The notes: generated from the sequence alone by a model not told the origin. Shown: positions 45,273-57,070, counted from the stretch's first letter. The stretch: DNA of 64,000 bases from Pyrenula massariospora (GCA_021030905.1 JAGFMI010000001.1:2833230-2897229); one strand, 5' to 3'. Made by a program: numbers and translations.

Positions 45273-46203
45273 GAGGGAGGTAGGTGGGAAGGACCAACGT
45301 GCTAAGAAGGAATGGCGGGTTCCTCACGTGCTGGACTTTCTTTGACTGTGCCAGCGACGTGTTCGGGGACCAGACGACAGGTCCGGGCCGACGAATCTCT
45401 CTTATGCTCGAGAAGGAGAAGAAAGAAGGGAAGAAGGGGAAGAGCGGAGGTGGGCGCCCTCTGGGTCTTATAAGAGGGCGGAGACAGCCACGCTATACCT
45501 AATCGGGATAGGTGCAGAGAGTGGTCAGGGTTTGGGATGCATCGTATCCCGTGCTCTCATTGGAGTCATCATGGCACTATCAGTGGCTCAGCTCTCACGT
45601 ATGAAAGATGCAGTACACTGCCATCGAAGTCGAAAACAAGGCAAATGGTGCTAACAACCGACACAGTAACATAACGAAATAGTGCACGCAAGACACAAGG
45701 TCACGAGGAGATATGCGGTATGTCTAGAACAATTGAGGTGCAATCTGTATGGAAGTAGGGCAAATGCATAGAAGGAATGTGACATTGTACTGTGCCATGA
45801 ACATCCCTTCCTTATATAATCCCTGTCTCCAGACGTAGTGTTTTGATACTATACCATAATTAGCGAACATCGGAAGACCATCTCTCGGACTGTACATTCC
45901 TTGATTCCAAGAAAAACAATACCCTCACCTCCCTCAGCCTTTCTCGAACCTCGTCGTCGGCTTAAGACGTTTCTAAGCACAGCTCAAGCCGACATTTCCG
46001 CTCACGGCAGGAAGCAATCCCCCCGTCCCTACCCAGCGGAGCCACAATAGGCTGTTTGAAGTTTTGGAAGGAGAATTCCCGATGCGACTCAGCTGACACT
46101 ACTCGCAGCTAGAGCAGGGTTGGGCTACAGGAGCTGGTGGTGAACTTTCGGTTAAGGAGCTTTCTTGGCGGTAAAATCGATATCAAAATGAACGTCAGAA
46201 ATT
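45273..46203. other. intergenic region
   Basis: Upstream region of the minus-strand hypothetical gene, with CT-rich leader. No other feature seen. Confidence 0.5.
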
Positions 46204-47016
46204 CTAGGGATACTTCCTCTTGCGCAGCGGACGCTTTCTTGTTACTCTGCTATTTCGGTATCTCTTAGCATTCGGTCGTGAACTATCACTTGTCGGTAGC
46301 GCTGGCCCGTCAGCTAATCGCCTGGTTGATCGTCTCCTTGTCGGTGGTGGTGTTGGATTTCTCAACAGGAGCTGAACACAGCAATACAAATTGAGACTAC
46401 TTGGGGGGGCGATTGGTCTTGATCTTGAGGGCGTCATGTATTCAAAAAGTCCATGGTGCGGGAGGAGTCCTAAATAATGGTTCTCGATGCTCGGCATTAT
46501 CCCTCAGGGTAGGTTGTTTAGAGTCTGGAGATCGAAGCCTCCCTCCGAGTCGAGCTCAGATACCAGTCTGACAGATTCATTCTGCCTCGATTTTCTTGAA
46601 GGCCCCAAAGGCTGACCAGCTTCTTCCCCAGAGGGCAAAAAGGGCATCCGGAAGGGCGATATCTGGTGAATATTAGTCTCCGCATCTTCATCCGGACGAT
46701 AGAGCGACCGAAGGTCCATGATCACCCTGTCATCAGTTGTTCCAGTCGCGGTTGCAAATCTGACGCAAATATCACTAATTCCTCTTGGTGATCTTGTCCT
46801 TACCACGTTCCAGTCTTCGTCCACAAGCACACGATCGAGAGGCGCGATAGGGCTTCTTTGCGGCAGGTCATCTTCCTTGTCAGAAGGATCAGCACAAGGC
46901 AATTCGTGATCAGGGTCCCAACGTGCGCCTAAATTGCCTTGCGGAGCCAACCAGATCCCAAACCTAGTTCGGCAAGCTCCCCATCTGCCAGAAGTAGTCG
47001 CGTTACCTTGGGATGA
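46204..47016 (-). pseudogene. possible decayed gene: two frames separated by one stop
   Basis: On the minus strand one frame is open from about 47014 to 46507, closes with TGA at 46506-46504, and goes on open in the same frame to 46204. The first part is acidic and Pro-rich (PDHELPCADPSDKEDDLP), the second ends in a strongly basic tail (TRKRPLRKRKYP). There is no good ATG at the start of the first part, and no family was recognised. Either the start lies in a missing upstream exon and the gene ends at 46504, or this is a relic with one stop. Confidence is low that it is expressed at all. Confidence 0.3.
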
Positions 47017-49480
47017 GGACGTGTTCAGTCAACGGTCTCCGTGTCATTACTAGCGCGTACTATATCTATCCAGCTCTGGCCATACGTTCGACCATCAGCG
47101 CCGTTTGTTTGCCAAAAGTCTCAGACTGTGTTGACACGAAAAACAGTTGTGTCGGAGGATTTAACCAACACCTAGCGAATCAGATGCTGAAGCTCAAGCG
47201 AACAGCCTAATTGCAATGGAATATTACACCATTAATGAGGCTCGTGTGCACTCTACGACGTGTTGCACACGTTTAACATTTCTTGATTCGTCGTCAACGT
47301 CACAAGAAGTCGTGCATGGGCTACGTACCATATGTCATGTCGCATTTCTGTGTCTCAAGGTTCTGGCCTGATCGGCCATGCTAACCCCCAGTCGCCTGCG
47401 TACAGAAGCGGATATCCGGGCTCACTCTAGTGCACTAATATGTTGTCTACCTGAAGATCAGTATGGGTTACTCTCTTCGGTGCATGGACATGCAGATGGA
47501 TAGGAATGCCATGCAACTACACCAATAGACTCCATAGTAATAGCTCTAGAACTCATCTTCGCACAACCAAGTCCTTGTTTGACAATTCTCGAAGTGTGCT
47601 GCCGTTACAGAATTGTTGCACCGACGTGAAACTCGTCCTACGATCGATAGATCCCATATGTCTCCCGAAAATCAAAGTTGGGACGCATGAAGGCTTGGCA
47701 GAAGCAGGCCATTTCACTTCAGGCGGAGTAGACTCGCCATCGTGTCGTCAGTTTTTCTCTTTCTCTTGGATCCATCGTTTCTGGTCTTCAGCTGTCTTGC
47801 ATAAGGACCTTGGTCTTTGAGCTTCGCCTTATCCATTTCTTCACTGATACTTGCAAACCTAATTCAGAATGATTGGGAAAGCCCCAAACAGTCATCGCGC
47901 TTTGTGAGAAGCTGTTGAAAGTTTTCAAGGAGGCATCAACAGAGGGGATCGAGTACCTTGAAACTGGCCACCCAAGTCTAGAGCATGGCACATATACAAC
48001 GACAAAATAATTTGACTGCATCAAGCAAGGATTCGAGATCATTGAAAGAGTAATTCGCGACAATGAAAACTCAGCTTGCGATAGTTGGACGGAATACAGG
48101 CGGTCAAAAGAGCAAACAAAGGCTCCAAAAGTGGACCCCACGACAATTGACTACATAATAAAGTAGAAAGGAGTATTTCGGGAAAGACAGCACCGAGAAT
48201 TGGAAATCAGAAAACCGGGCCCGGATCTACCAGGTTGTCTATCATCTACTGACAGTGGAAGGGTATGATCGACTATCGATAGTGTATCGGGTTGTTGCTA
48301 GTTCCAACTCACAAGTACCACATAAGTGCCATCCTGGCACCGAGCTCCATTCATGAATAGGTCCAAGCTCCATTATGACTTGCAGCAAAGCAAAAGAATC
48401 ATTCGCAGGCGCTACAATTTATGTGGATCGAAAACAGCGCCTGCATCACTACCTTATCTAATCGTGCAAAAATACTGTATGGCAGCCAGAAATGGGTTAG
48501 GTATGGTTGCGGCGTTGGGTGAGCCCCATGCATCTTCACGGCTTGACTCAACAGTGTGTGGACGCAACAACTAGAAACCGCTCAGAAATGGATCCCTCTC
48601 ACTTTCCTCTCTTTGAATCAGGTTCCCGTCGTAGCTTCCGGAAGCAGGCGAGGAGCGTGGAAAACTCCCTCGGTATGGGTTTGCTGTGAACAGACTACTT
48701 CATTATCTGCTTCGTAAATACTTGAGGTTTCGTCGCGAGTGTTTAACGATGAGACTATAGCTCGTAACTCTGTCAAAACATGTCTACCCGCTGCATCTTC
48801 TGTAGACACTATGGAACTGTATCAGGCTGTGATGAGACGATAGGGGAGAATAAAGAGCAAAAGTACCAATGTCGAACTTATGTCCTCAGGTGAAGCACCG
48901 AACCCGCCGGCAACCTAGCTACTCACCATCTATCTTGAGTGCGCGGCCCAAATTCATTCTCTCACTTAATTATCCAGGGCCAAATATACCGATTCTATGG
49001 CCAAACCCCTGTGACGCGAAGGAGTAGGAAGTTCCGCATGCTTGTAGTTCGAGCCGGTCTTGTCGTCCGTCGCTGGAATATCATGAAAAATTGGACGTAG
49101 CTACCGAACACTGGCGGCTGCCCCAAAGTGGATGAACCATGGTGGGAAGTCGCAATTCACTCTCTCATTGCTGCCTCGAGAGCCAATGCCGGTCATATCC
49201 ATGGACAATCCCATCCTGCCAAAAACATTCGTGTCGCGTTCGACATGCGGCGAAGTTGTTCAAGAAAGCTTTGAGAAACTCGAGTCGCGCAGATCACGGA
49301 GTCGTGCCGAGTGGTCCACTGCAGGCGTGCGAACGTCCACACATGCCGCTTCAGGCTAGAGGGCGGAAGCCACCAACAAAGCCCGCCAAAACCTCCACCA
49401 AGCCCACCAACGGGCCCACAAAAGTCCCTCGCCCATATCGACCACCTTACAGAAAACGTCGGAAGAAGCCACAAAATGGT
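47017..49480. other. long spacer with one decayed coding remnant
   Basis: Apart from the remnant at 47872-48166, no coding signal is convincing. A frame from ATG 49139 runs into the TAD3 frame and is discussed there. Confidence 0.45.
47872..48166 (+). pseudogene. decayed coding remnant of unknown family
   Basis: One frame reads like a natural helical protein (VIALCEKLLKVFKEASTEGIEYLE, then QGFEIIERVIRDNENSACDSW) and ends with TAG at 48164, but it is crossed by a TAA at 48008. It has no start codon of its own. The family is not recognised. It suggests the 3' part of a lost gene. Confidence 0.35.
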
Positions 49481-50877
49481 ATGCAAACTCAGGAAAGAGA
49501 CTCCTCAGCTGGGGGAGCAGCGTCTACTGGTGGCAAACCTGAGGCACCCGTTGCAAAGCGCTTGGAGCCCTTGAAAACCCTGTCTGAGCTGCGATCTTCC
49601 AGTGAGACCAGTACGTTTCTTTTCCTACGTGGAACAATTAAGGCGCTCATTTTCTGTACAGTCGAAGCTCTCGTTGTTGAAATTCCGGCCAAACTGGCAA
49701 ATACCGCTCTGGGGTAAGAGACACAAATCTGAAATAAAACCAGAAAATATGCTCATATGATGCCTACAGCATTCTGCGGCCAATCCTCCCCACCTCGCCT
49801 CTCAACCGTTCATTTGGACATCTACGCCGCTTTACCGTCTGGAAATATGTCCCAGAACACATAAAGGCTGCTTACAGCACTGAAGACGCTGCGGCTACTG
49901 AAGGAGTTGTCTTTCTTCTCCTACCTCCTCCACATCCTCTACTACCAGAGGAGATCATCCCGGCAGCGCTGGAGACTCACTGTGACGGTCGCAAACCCCG
50001 GATCTTTCGTACGCTTGTTCCTACCGACACACCGGCAAACCAGGCACAGGCTAAGGAGTGGTCAGTAAACCATTGGCCTACAGTCTACAATCCGGCTGCG
50101 CAGCCGCTCACCAACGCACCCCCTTTGAACACATTACGATCAACGATCACAGAGCTTGAGACTGATGATGCAAGACATGTGGATAGATATATGGGTCTTG
50201 CGAAGGCTGTTGCAGATGAAAGCTACAATACAGGCCTAGGTAAACGCGTTGGAGCCGTCATTGTCGACCCATCTAAGAACATCATCATCGCAGTTGCGGG
50301 AGATCGCCGCTGGCTGAAGGATGGTTTGCTCAATGACTCCGTCCTGCCTGCCATAGGCCGTGCAGAGCATCATGCTTTGATGCGAGCTATTGAATTCGTT
50401 GCTATGGCCGAGCGGAATCGCCGGAGCATGAAGGCGTCCGATGCCTCTATTACCAAGGAAATTCTAGGGTCTCTCACGGCATCCGAAGTCAAGTATTCGA
50501 TGCCCCCCAATCCTGCACAGGCGACTGAGGAGGAAACTCTTGTCAGCAAAATGGGCGACCTACAGGTTTCATCGACGCCTCGTGTCGGCGGCTATTTGTG
50601 CACTGGCCTTGACTTGTACATTACTCACGAACCCTGCGTATGCTGCTCCATGGCCCTACTGCATTCACGGGTCCGAGCCTGTATCTTTGACACCAGGATG
50701 AGCGGCTCCGGGGGCTTAACTGGTGAGCGTGATAATGGTGCCCTAGGCTATGGTATGTTCTGGAGAAGGGAGCTTAATTGGCGGACGCTTGCGTTCCAGA
50801 TGAAACCTGTCGAACCTGACTCTACCTCGGAACATTCGAAGAAAGCAAAGGAAGAGGAGGAAGTTTATCATGCATAA
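49481..50877 (+). CDS. TAD3: tRNA adenosine deaminase subunit TAD3 (ADAT3)
   Basis: Exons 49481-49601, 49662-49713 and 49770-50877 join through introns of 60 and 56 bp (GTGAGA...TACAG, GTAAGA...TACAG) to give 426 aa. The deaminase fold is clear: VGAVIVDP, then the first zinc motif as EHHALMRAI near 258-266, and PCVCCSMALLHSR near 346-358 with Cys347 and Cys350. In active deaminases the first motif is HAE; here Leu stands for the catalytic Glu, as expected of TAD3, the non-catalytic partner of TAD2. The pair turns adenosine 34 of several tRNAs into inosine and is essential. The frame is open back to an ATG at 49139, which would add 114 residues with a basic Pro-rich stretch; 49481 is preferred because the added part lacks family resemblance. 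Confidence 0.92.
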
Positions 50878-51369
50878 GATATGGAGTACGCGCTCTATGC
50901 GGGCCTTCGGGGTGAAGACTTCTTCAAAGATTAGGCATCTGCATCTTTCGTCTGTCATTGGATAAAGAGTGGGTGATTGGTGTGCTGGGTCGACTGAGCA
51001 ATGGTATCGATATCAATGTGTACTAGTAGGTCAACTACCTATGAATAAATAGGAGGACTTCCACTCGAAATTCTCAAACTATCTGCCAAGAGTTATGCCG
51101 TGTGTGAAGGCAATTTGAGCATGCCATGAACGTACCTTCCCCAGGAGCCCATTTTCTTTTCGTCTACCCCATACAAAACCGTCGCGTCAAAAATGTCCGT
51201 TGTAGAATGTCTCGTCTAAAAAGTCTCTTCATACACAACTCCCCTAGCCCATCATTGGTCATGTTGTCCTATAAATGACCTGATGCTACGCCTTAGACAC
51301 CCTGAAAACGAAGTTGCTGACGATTCTGAAGACTGGCGCAATTCATTTGGAAGCCAATTTCATTGATTT
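50878..51369. other. intergenic region between TAD3 and the F-box-like relic
   Basis: TAD3 3' flank and an upstream region for the next gene; no other feature seen. Confidence 0.5.
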
Positions 51370-52277
51370 ATGGCTGCCTTAATGGAAGAGACCACAGTTG
51401 AGAAACCAGCGCATGCTCAAGCAGGACAAGACAGAAATATCTACTTCAAGCTTCTTCAAAATGTTCGTTTTAAGTTAGATCTGGGCATGTGCATATTGGC
51501 GAGCAGCTTTCTTACAATTTGCAGGTTCTCATTGAGCAGACCACCAATCCAGGAAAATTGCCGAGGACTCACATCCTGTCAATGCCCTATGAGATTTTGG
51601 CGAAAGTCTACGAGGAGCTACTTGACCTACCGCCGAAAGTGGACTGTGCCGATCGGGATGTTGAATGAGGTTTATGCTTTGCATTGACGTGCAAAACGGT
51701 CGCCAAAATTGCCGTTCAAAAGAAAATCTACAACCCATTCCTTTACCACGACCCTGACTGTCCACATGCAGAATTCCTGCTCGATCTTCTCGAAAAGGGT
51801 TGGAACCAAGATAAGGCTATCGGAGTTTGTCAGCTTAGTAGGAGATTTGCGTCTGATGTCAAGGCACCAAGCAAGCTTCTCTGTAAGCGTCTCGGTGTCA
51901 TGCACTCATGGAACAAGATTTGTGCGGAGTGTGAGTGCTTTAGCAGAAGAGTTCTGGAAGTCGCGGCAGACATCGTCAAGAAAGAGATAATCTTTGAACT
52001 TCCCATACGCGAGGATCCGAAAGTCTTTTTAAGGTATGCCAATGAGAATGATGCATCATGGGAAAAGGCCAAGAATACTGTCGAGGAAGAACTGCAGGCG
52101 GGAAGGCGAGTTTACAGAAAGCGTTACGAATGGCTCGATGAAGACTTGTCAGACTCCAGTCTCAATGCCGCACAAGCCTGGCTAGAGAGGCGCAGGCGGC
52201 AAAAATTCCAAGAGGACGAACAAGCCAGTTCGAGCGAGACTAATTTGGACGAGGATGTTTCCACAGTGTCCGATTGA
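51370..52277 (+). pseudogene. F-box-like protein gene with one in-frame stop
   Basis: Exon 51370-51462 and exon 51525 onward join across a 62-bp intron (GTTCGT...TTTGCAG). An F-box-like helix (HILSMPYEILAKVYEELLDL) is followed by GLCFALTCKTVAKIAVQKK and a long conserved tail to 52277. Just before GLCF the frame has TGA at 51666-51668, where the paralogue at 55766 has sense codons (ESALCFALTC). Everything on both sides is otherwise intact, with no other stop or frameshift in 230 codons, so the break is recent, or the gene is read through, or spliced in a way I cannot see. F-box proteins link substrates to SCF ubiquitin ligases; the C-terminus (CAECECF) is cysteine-bearing. The last 60 residues are Gln/Glu/Arg-rich, with an Asp/Ser-rich end. 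Confidence 0.62.
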
Positions 52278-53219
52278 GAGAGTGTTTTGCAAACTCCGCG
52301 ACCAGCGGGTACACCATTCAGAATCGCCAAAGTGTAGTGCGTTGGGAGAGTGCACACCAAGAGCAATTCTTCGGTGAATTAGGAATCAATAGGCCACGAA
52401 AACGTGGACTTTTCCTTCTCTTTGCGTCCATTAGTCGAGATCCTAGATATACTTGCAAAAGTCCAAAATCAGAATGCAGGGCCACCTTTTTTGATCAAGC
52501 TGATGCGATTGAAGAGAGGACTCCCGTTGTGAAACCCCTACGACTTCCAGAACACCTTGGCGCTATGCAAGCCCTAGTCTCTTGCAAGAAAAGCGTCCTA
52601 CAATTCTATCGACCCTGCCACGCTTCTCCTTTCCATCCAAAGGCCAGCTTGACTGTCATAATTACCTAGGTACGTATTAAATCCAAGATCATTTCAAGGA
52701 AGAGCGAACCCCTCCCCAAGTTTTTGCTATATGCTTTTCCCGCCTTAAGCGGAGTCGCGTGGAACGTCCCGTCGACGGTTGAAATCTCCTCCCCCGCCAA
52801 GCTGCTGTGCGCACTTCAGAATGAAACTTGGTACGGATAGTAGTTGAAGCAAGATTCGAGGCTGGACGGACGGTGTCAGCACTATCTACCCTGCCGTGGC
52901 TGATACAATGGTCGGTAGGCTTGGCCTTGCAAGTCTGCGACTTTCAGGATGCGCCAGGAAGAGTTTTGCGGCAAATCGGAGTTAAGCCAGCCCATGAAAA
53001 GGGGCCAAAAGGCTAAAAGTTGCGACAAGGCTGAATCTCCATGCAAAGTATTTGAGCAAGGATATGGTATTATTGGTGTCCGGCTTTCGAATGCGAGACC
53101 GATACCGTTGTTGATCTCTCTATGCGATCTTCTTTAATGCTTCCGACATTCCCCTTTCAGCGTCTTAATATGGGGCGAAACTCTTTCCTCGTGTACAGTG
53201 TCGGTGCAACGCGTTGGAG
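52278..53219. other. intergenic region before the membrane protein gene
   Basis: No gene supported; short frames lack domains and splice signals. Confidence 0.5.
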
Positions 53220-55331
53220 ATGCATTACTCCGCTGTCGAAGGACAGGAGCCGCAAACTTTGGAACAGCCTCAACATGCCTTCAATCACGTCAATGGACTT
53301 TACGACCACAATGACAACCAGCGACCAAGGGGTCTCAACTCGAGCGTCGAAGGAACCAATCCTGGAGATTCGTGGCCTCCTCCCTATCCCGTGCTCAACG
53401 GACGGCTCGACGGCATCCGGGTAGGTCAGCATGCACGCAGAAAATCCTTGAATATCATCTGGCCGGCGCTTGCTGTGGTGTTGCCGATGACCCTTTTTAC
53501 AGCTGTTACGCTCGGTCTGGTTTATGGATATCGTCTAGACCCTAAAGAAGAAGGTTTCGACCTCGCCCATACACTCAACAAAACGACTCTTGGCGGGAGG
53601 AACATCTATGTCAATTTTTCAGCGACAAGGCTTGTATTTATTACTTCTTGGTCGAGCTCGTTCGCCCCAGTCTTGATTGGATTCCTTATGGCTCTTTGGC
53701 AAGCCCCATTAGCCCTTCAAATACTGCAGGCATCCCAGAAGAAAGAGATCGGTGGCTTGGCAACTCCATATCAGCTCTCTTTAATCATAAACATGGCAAC
53801 GGGTTCTATCTCCCAATTGTTCGCCTACCTTCGATATGCGCTTTCTCACCGTAAAGCCCGCAGTCCACCTGTACTTACCAGAACTGCTCTGGTAATGTCG
53901 CTCGCAGGCCTGCTCAGCTTGGCAATCTTTGCTGCCGATACCGCTCTTCACTACACAACTAAAACAGTCCCGTACAAGCGAATCATCACCTACGCAAATC
54001 CCATGAAGTCATTTGGCCGTGGAACATCCGACGAATGTCTTCATTTCGACCGCGTGCAGAACAATGGATTTCCTTGTCCATATTACTTCAACTACAGCGA
54101 TCAGGGCAATGCCGCGTTTCGCCATTCAAGCGTAATCACCGCTCTGAGATTCAACGACAGCACAGCAGATCAGATTACTACGTACACAGACCCAGCCTTA
54201 CCTGATGAAGATCTCCTCATATTACTACCCAGCGAAGGATCCCGACCGGTTCAATTTGACTATGCCGCAAGTACAGTTGGAGTCGCAACCAAGTGTGCGC
54301 CTCTCACGAGCAAATGCAACATGCGCACTAGTACAGCTAATACAGCAGCTTATTTCCAATTTAATTGCACAGACGATTTCTGGGGCACCCTTGGGGGTCA
54401 AGGGAGTCTCGATCAAAGCTGGGTGGTTGACGATCCAGACATTCCGCCATTTAGTATTAAAGACTCAGGGGGAAGTATACAGTACGGATACTACACTGAT
54501 CCAGAACTGAAGAAGCCATACAATACATATGGCATTAATCCAGAAGAAAACAAATTCTGGTATTTCGACGAGGATAATTATATCAAAGACAAAGATCTAA
54601 TTAACAAAGTCAACTTCGCAGTTGCAGGCGCTTTGTCATACGGAAATTCCACGGCGGCTGACAACTTAATCAGCGACGCCACCTTCAATCACTTCCAGAG
54701 CAGTGTAATTTTTGCCCTCAACTGCTCCTACACGACCTACAATGTCAATTATCAGTGGGCCAACGGGTCCCTCCGGTTCGCGAATTTCGAGCGAATGCCC
54801 AACGGCACCGTGTCCGAGTTCTTCCACGGCGTTGCAAACCAGTTCTCACAGGATCTCCTGCAAGGCGCCACACTCGGCGGCTTACAAAACACGACCGCCG
54901 GCTTCGCGCGGGTTTTCGCAAACAGCCATAGCACTACGGCATTGAGCGTCATTGGAAGTGTCATGTCTCCAAGGAAAAACACCGCAGAAGATCGGTGGGA
55001 AAATATACTCGTGGCCAAGGTCTCACAGGCTTGTCTCTGGTCGCTTGTTGTAGCAAATATGTTATTTGCGCTGCTTGGTGTCGTTCTCGCAGTCCGCGCA
55101 TACATGGCGTCATCGGCTGCCGGGGTGGTCGATGTTGCTGTTAGGGTGAGCACAGGAGGAATGACAGCAGCGGCACTGGAAGATAAGTTGAAAGAGGTGG
55201 ATGATGAGGGGCGCCAGATCGACCGGATTGAAGATCTTTTTGAAGAGCGGAAGATGGGTGCTGGGACTCGGCGCGTTGGTGCTGTTCGCCGGCAAAAAGG
55301 GGGCTGGGATTTGGTCGCATTTCCGAGATAG
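53220..55331 (+). CDS. glycosylated multi-pass membrane protein, 703 aa, unknown function
   Basis: One exon from ATG 53220 (MHYSAVEGQEPQ). A soluble, Pro/Asn-rich N-terminus of about 75 residues precedes membrane spans near 77-104 (IIWPALAVVLPMTLFTAVTL), 138-160 (VFITSWSSSFAPVLIGFLMA), 222-242 (ALVMSLAGLLSLAIFAADTA) and 622-648 (LWSLVVANMLFALLGVVLAV). Between spans three and four lies a domain of nearly 380 residues with many N-x-S/T sites and paired cysteines (CLHF...FPCPYY, KCAPLTSKC), clearly extracytoplasmic. The C-terminal 50 residues are charged and cytoplasmic. Similar proteins are common and uncharacterised in Pezizomycotina; cell-surface sensing or wall contact is a guess. It stands between two F-box-like paralogues on the same strand, which hints that the duplication involved this spot. 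Confidence 0.85.
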   Translation: MHYSAVEGQEPQTLEQPQHAFNHVNGLYDHNDNQRPRGLNSSVEGTNPGDSWPPPYPVLNGRLDGIRVGQHARRKSLNIIWPALAVVLPMTLFTAVTLGLVYGYRLDPKEEGFDLAHTLNKTTLGGRNIYVNFSATRLVFITSWSSSFAPVLIGFLMALWQAPLALQILQASQKKEIGGLATPYQLSLIINMATGSISQLFAYLRYALSHRKARSPPVLTRTALVMSLAGLLSLAIFAADTALHYTTKTVPYKRIITYANPMKSFGRGTSDECLHFDRVQNNGFPCPYYFNYSDQGNAAFRHSSVITALRFNDSTADQITTYTDPALPDEDLLILLPSEGSRPVQFDYAASTVGVATKCAPLTSKCNMRTSTANTAAYFQFNCTDDFWGTLGGQGSLDQSWVVDDPDIPPFSIKDSGGSIQYGYYTDPELKKPYNTYGINPEENKFWYFDEDNYIKDKDLINKVNFAVAGALSYGNSTAADNLISDATFNHFQSSVIFALNCSYTTYNVNYQWANGSLRFANFERMPNGTVSEFFHGVANQFSQDLLQGATLGGLQNTTAGFARVFANSHSTTALSVIGSVMSPRKNTAEDRWENILVAKVSQACLWSLVVANMLFALLGVVLAVRAYMASSAAGVVDVAVRVSTGGMTAAALEDKLKEVDDEGRQIDRIEDLFEERKMGAGTRRVGAVRRQKGGWDLVAFPR

Positions 55332-55765
55332 CAGCTTGTTTTGGAGACGCAATATCGAAGTCGATGTGTAGTCCCTATTTGGCTGGTATTTGATTAGCAT
55401 CAATACCGTATTTTACAAGTGACTGCATTCGAGGTGGCTGCCTGCCAAAGTTCGGTGCACCCGGGGAAAGGGCGATCAAAAGGTGAACGCTCTCCACCAG
55501 AAGGCATACTACACTCACTTTCGTCTTGCAATCTCCCACCCCAAGTGTCACCTAGCAGCTACGATGCCTCGAACTCACAATTACTCATTCCGCCACCATC
55601 TCCATAAAGTCATTTGTGACTCTAGCTTGTCTTCTCTCTTGCCATTCAGAACCAGATTTTGTCTTCCATCTGCCACAAGCACATCATTTCTAATTCTTCT
55701 CACATCGGTTGGTCGTCCGTTAAACGTACTAGGATAGCAACAACCGCCGCGACAACGTTAAGAAA
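55332..55765. other. intergenic region
   Basis: 3' flank of the membrane protein gene and promoter of the F-box-like gene; nothing else seen. Confidence 0.5.
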
Positions 55766-56488
55766 ATGTTGCCCTCCGTATACGGAACTCTATATTTCTG
55801 GCTTCCTCAGAATGTAAAATTTCCATCCCAGATTTGTCCTCTGATTCCAATTCTCACAGCAACTAAGATCTATAATGACACGACAACGATAAGCTCGAAG
55901 CTACCTAAGAATCACGTCCTATCTCTACCAAACGAAATATTATCCATGATGTTCAAAATCTTGCATGAGTCGCAGACCTCTGGATACAACGGGCCGGACT
56001 GGGAATCGGCATTATGCTTTGCCCTGACTTGCAAGCTTTTAGCAAAGATCGCCGTCCAAATGAAATGCAAAAACCCCCTTCACATCCAGTACCTCGAAAA
56101 CCCTGAGGCCAAGCAGCTGCTAAACCTGCTAGAGAGCGGCTGGAACAGAAATAAGATGCTCCGCGTGTGCTCTCTGACGCGTAAATTCGCGACGCACGTT
56201 TCGCCAGCAAGCGAAAGTCTCTGCAGACGCGTCCCGATACTCACATTGTCGAATCCGACCTGTGCTCTGTGCCAGCGCCAATGCTGGAGGATCGTGGAGA
56301 CCGCTCAGGACCTGCTCAAGGAAAAGATCATCTTTGGTACCAAGAGCTCGGTCTCGGGCGCACACCTTGAAGATACAGACATTTTTTCCGGACTTGATGA
56401 TGCTTGGGACGAGGCAGCGGGGATGGTCGATGGCGAAAATGAAAACCGGGGCTGGAAAAATGTCCCCGTGAATCTAACTTATCTGTAG
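55766..56488 (+). CDS. F-box-like protein, intact paralogue
   Basis: One exon, 240 aa. The F-box-like segment HVLSLPNEILSMMFKIL is at about 50-66, followed by ALCFALTCKLLAKIAVQMKCK and a domain shared with the gene at 51370: LLNLLESGWNRNKMLRVCSLTRKFATHV, then CALCQRQCWRIVETAQDLLKEKIIF with Cys pairs. Identity to the paralogue over the shared 120 residues is roughly 40 percent by eye. F-box proteins usually bind Skp1 and choose substrates for ubiquitylation; the rest of the chain would be the substrate side. The first 45 residues differ from the paralogue and may include an unspliced intron (the ATG at 55766 lies in a Phe/Pro-rich stretch). Same strand as its partner, with the membrane protein gene between them. 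Confidence 0.68.
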   Translation: MLPSVYGTLYFWLPQNVKFPSQICPLIPILTATKIYNDTTTISSKLPKNHVLSLPNEILSMMFKILHESQTSGYNGPDWESALCFALTCKLLAKIAVQMKCKNPLHIQYLENPEAKQLLNLLESGWNRNKMLRVCSLTRKFATHVSPASESLCRRVPILTLSNPTCALCQRQCWRIVETAQDLLKEKIIFGTKSSVSGAHLEDTDIFSGLDDAWDEAAGMVDGENENRGWKNVPVNLTYL

Positions 56489-57070
56489 TGATACGACCGA
56501 GGAAACATTGCGGGACATGTTTGCACGGCAGTGAAAGCGGTAGCAATGGAAAACGAGAAAAAAAATGAAAGATGCCTAAACCAAGCGCTTAAGATAGAGA
56601 TTCCCATGATGATCGCAGGAAGGCCTGTGTAATACATTTTCAATGAGGCAGGACTGTTTACGAAGCTCCTCAGATAAGTTGCTACTTCCACGTAAAAAAT
56701 ATGGCGGGGCTAAAATAGTCCCGCATTCTCCCTCCGCCATTGACATATTTCCGACTTTTAATCCTGGCCAAAAGGGTGATTGTCTAGGTCCATCTTGAAC
56801 AGTCTGGAACCCTAATAACCTGTCTTTTATGCGGTATCTCGACACGCTAGAGAGCCGACTCTGTCTTCTAGCTCACATTAAGTCTAACAAGGGCGGCATA
56901 CATTGATGAGATACAACCTCGCCATGGCAATCCTCTCCGGTCCAAGACGGCCCCCACACCCTCAAAAAGGCAAACTTACCAATCGCGACCTCGAAGCAGA
57001 GCTGCTCCCAGAATACCTATGCAGAAGCTGACAAAACCCCACCGAAGGTCCCTCAACTGATGATCATTGA
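56489..57070. other. intergenic region before the third HET gene
   Basis: No gene supported; should hold the HET promoter. Confidence 0.5.
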
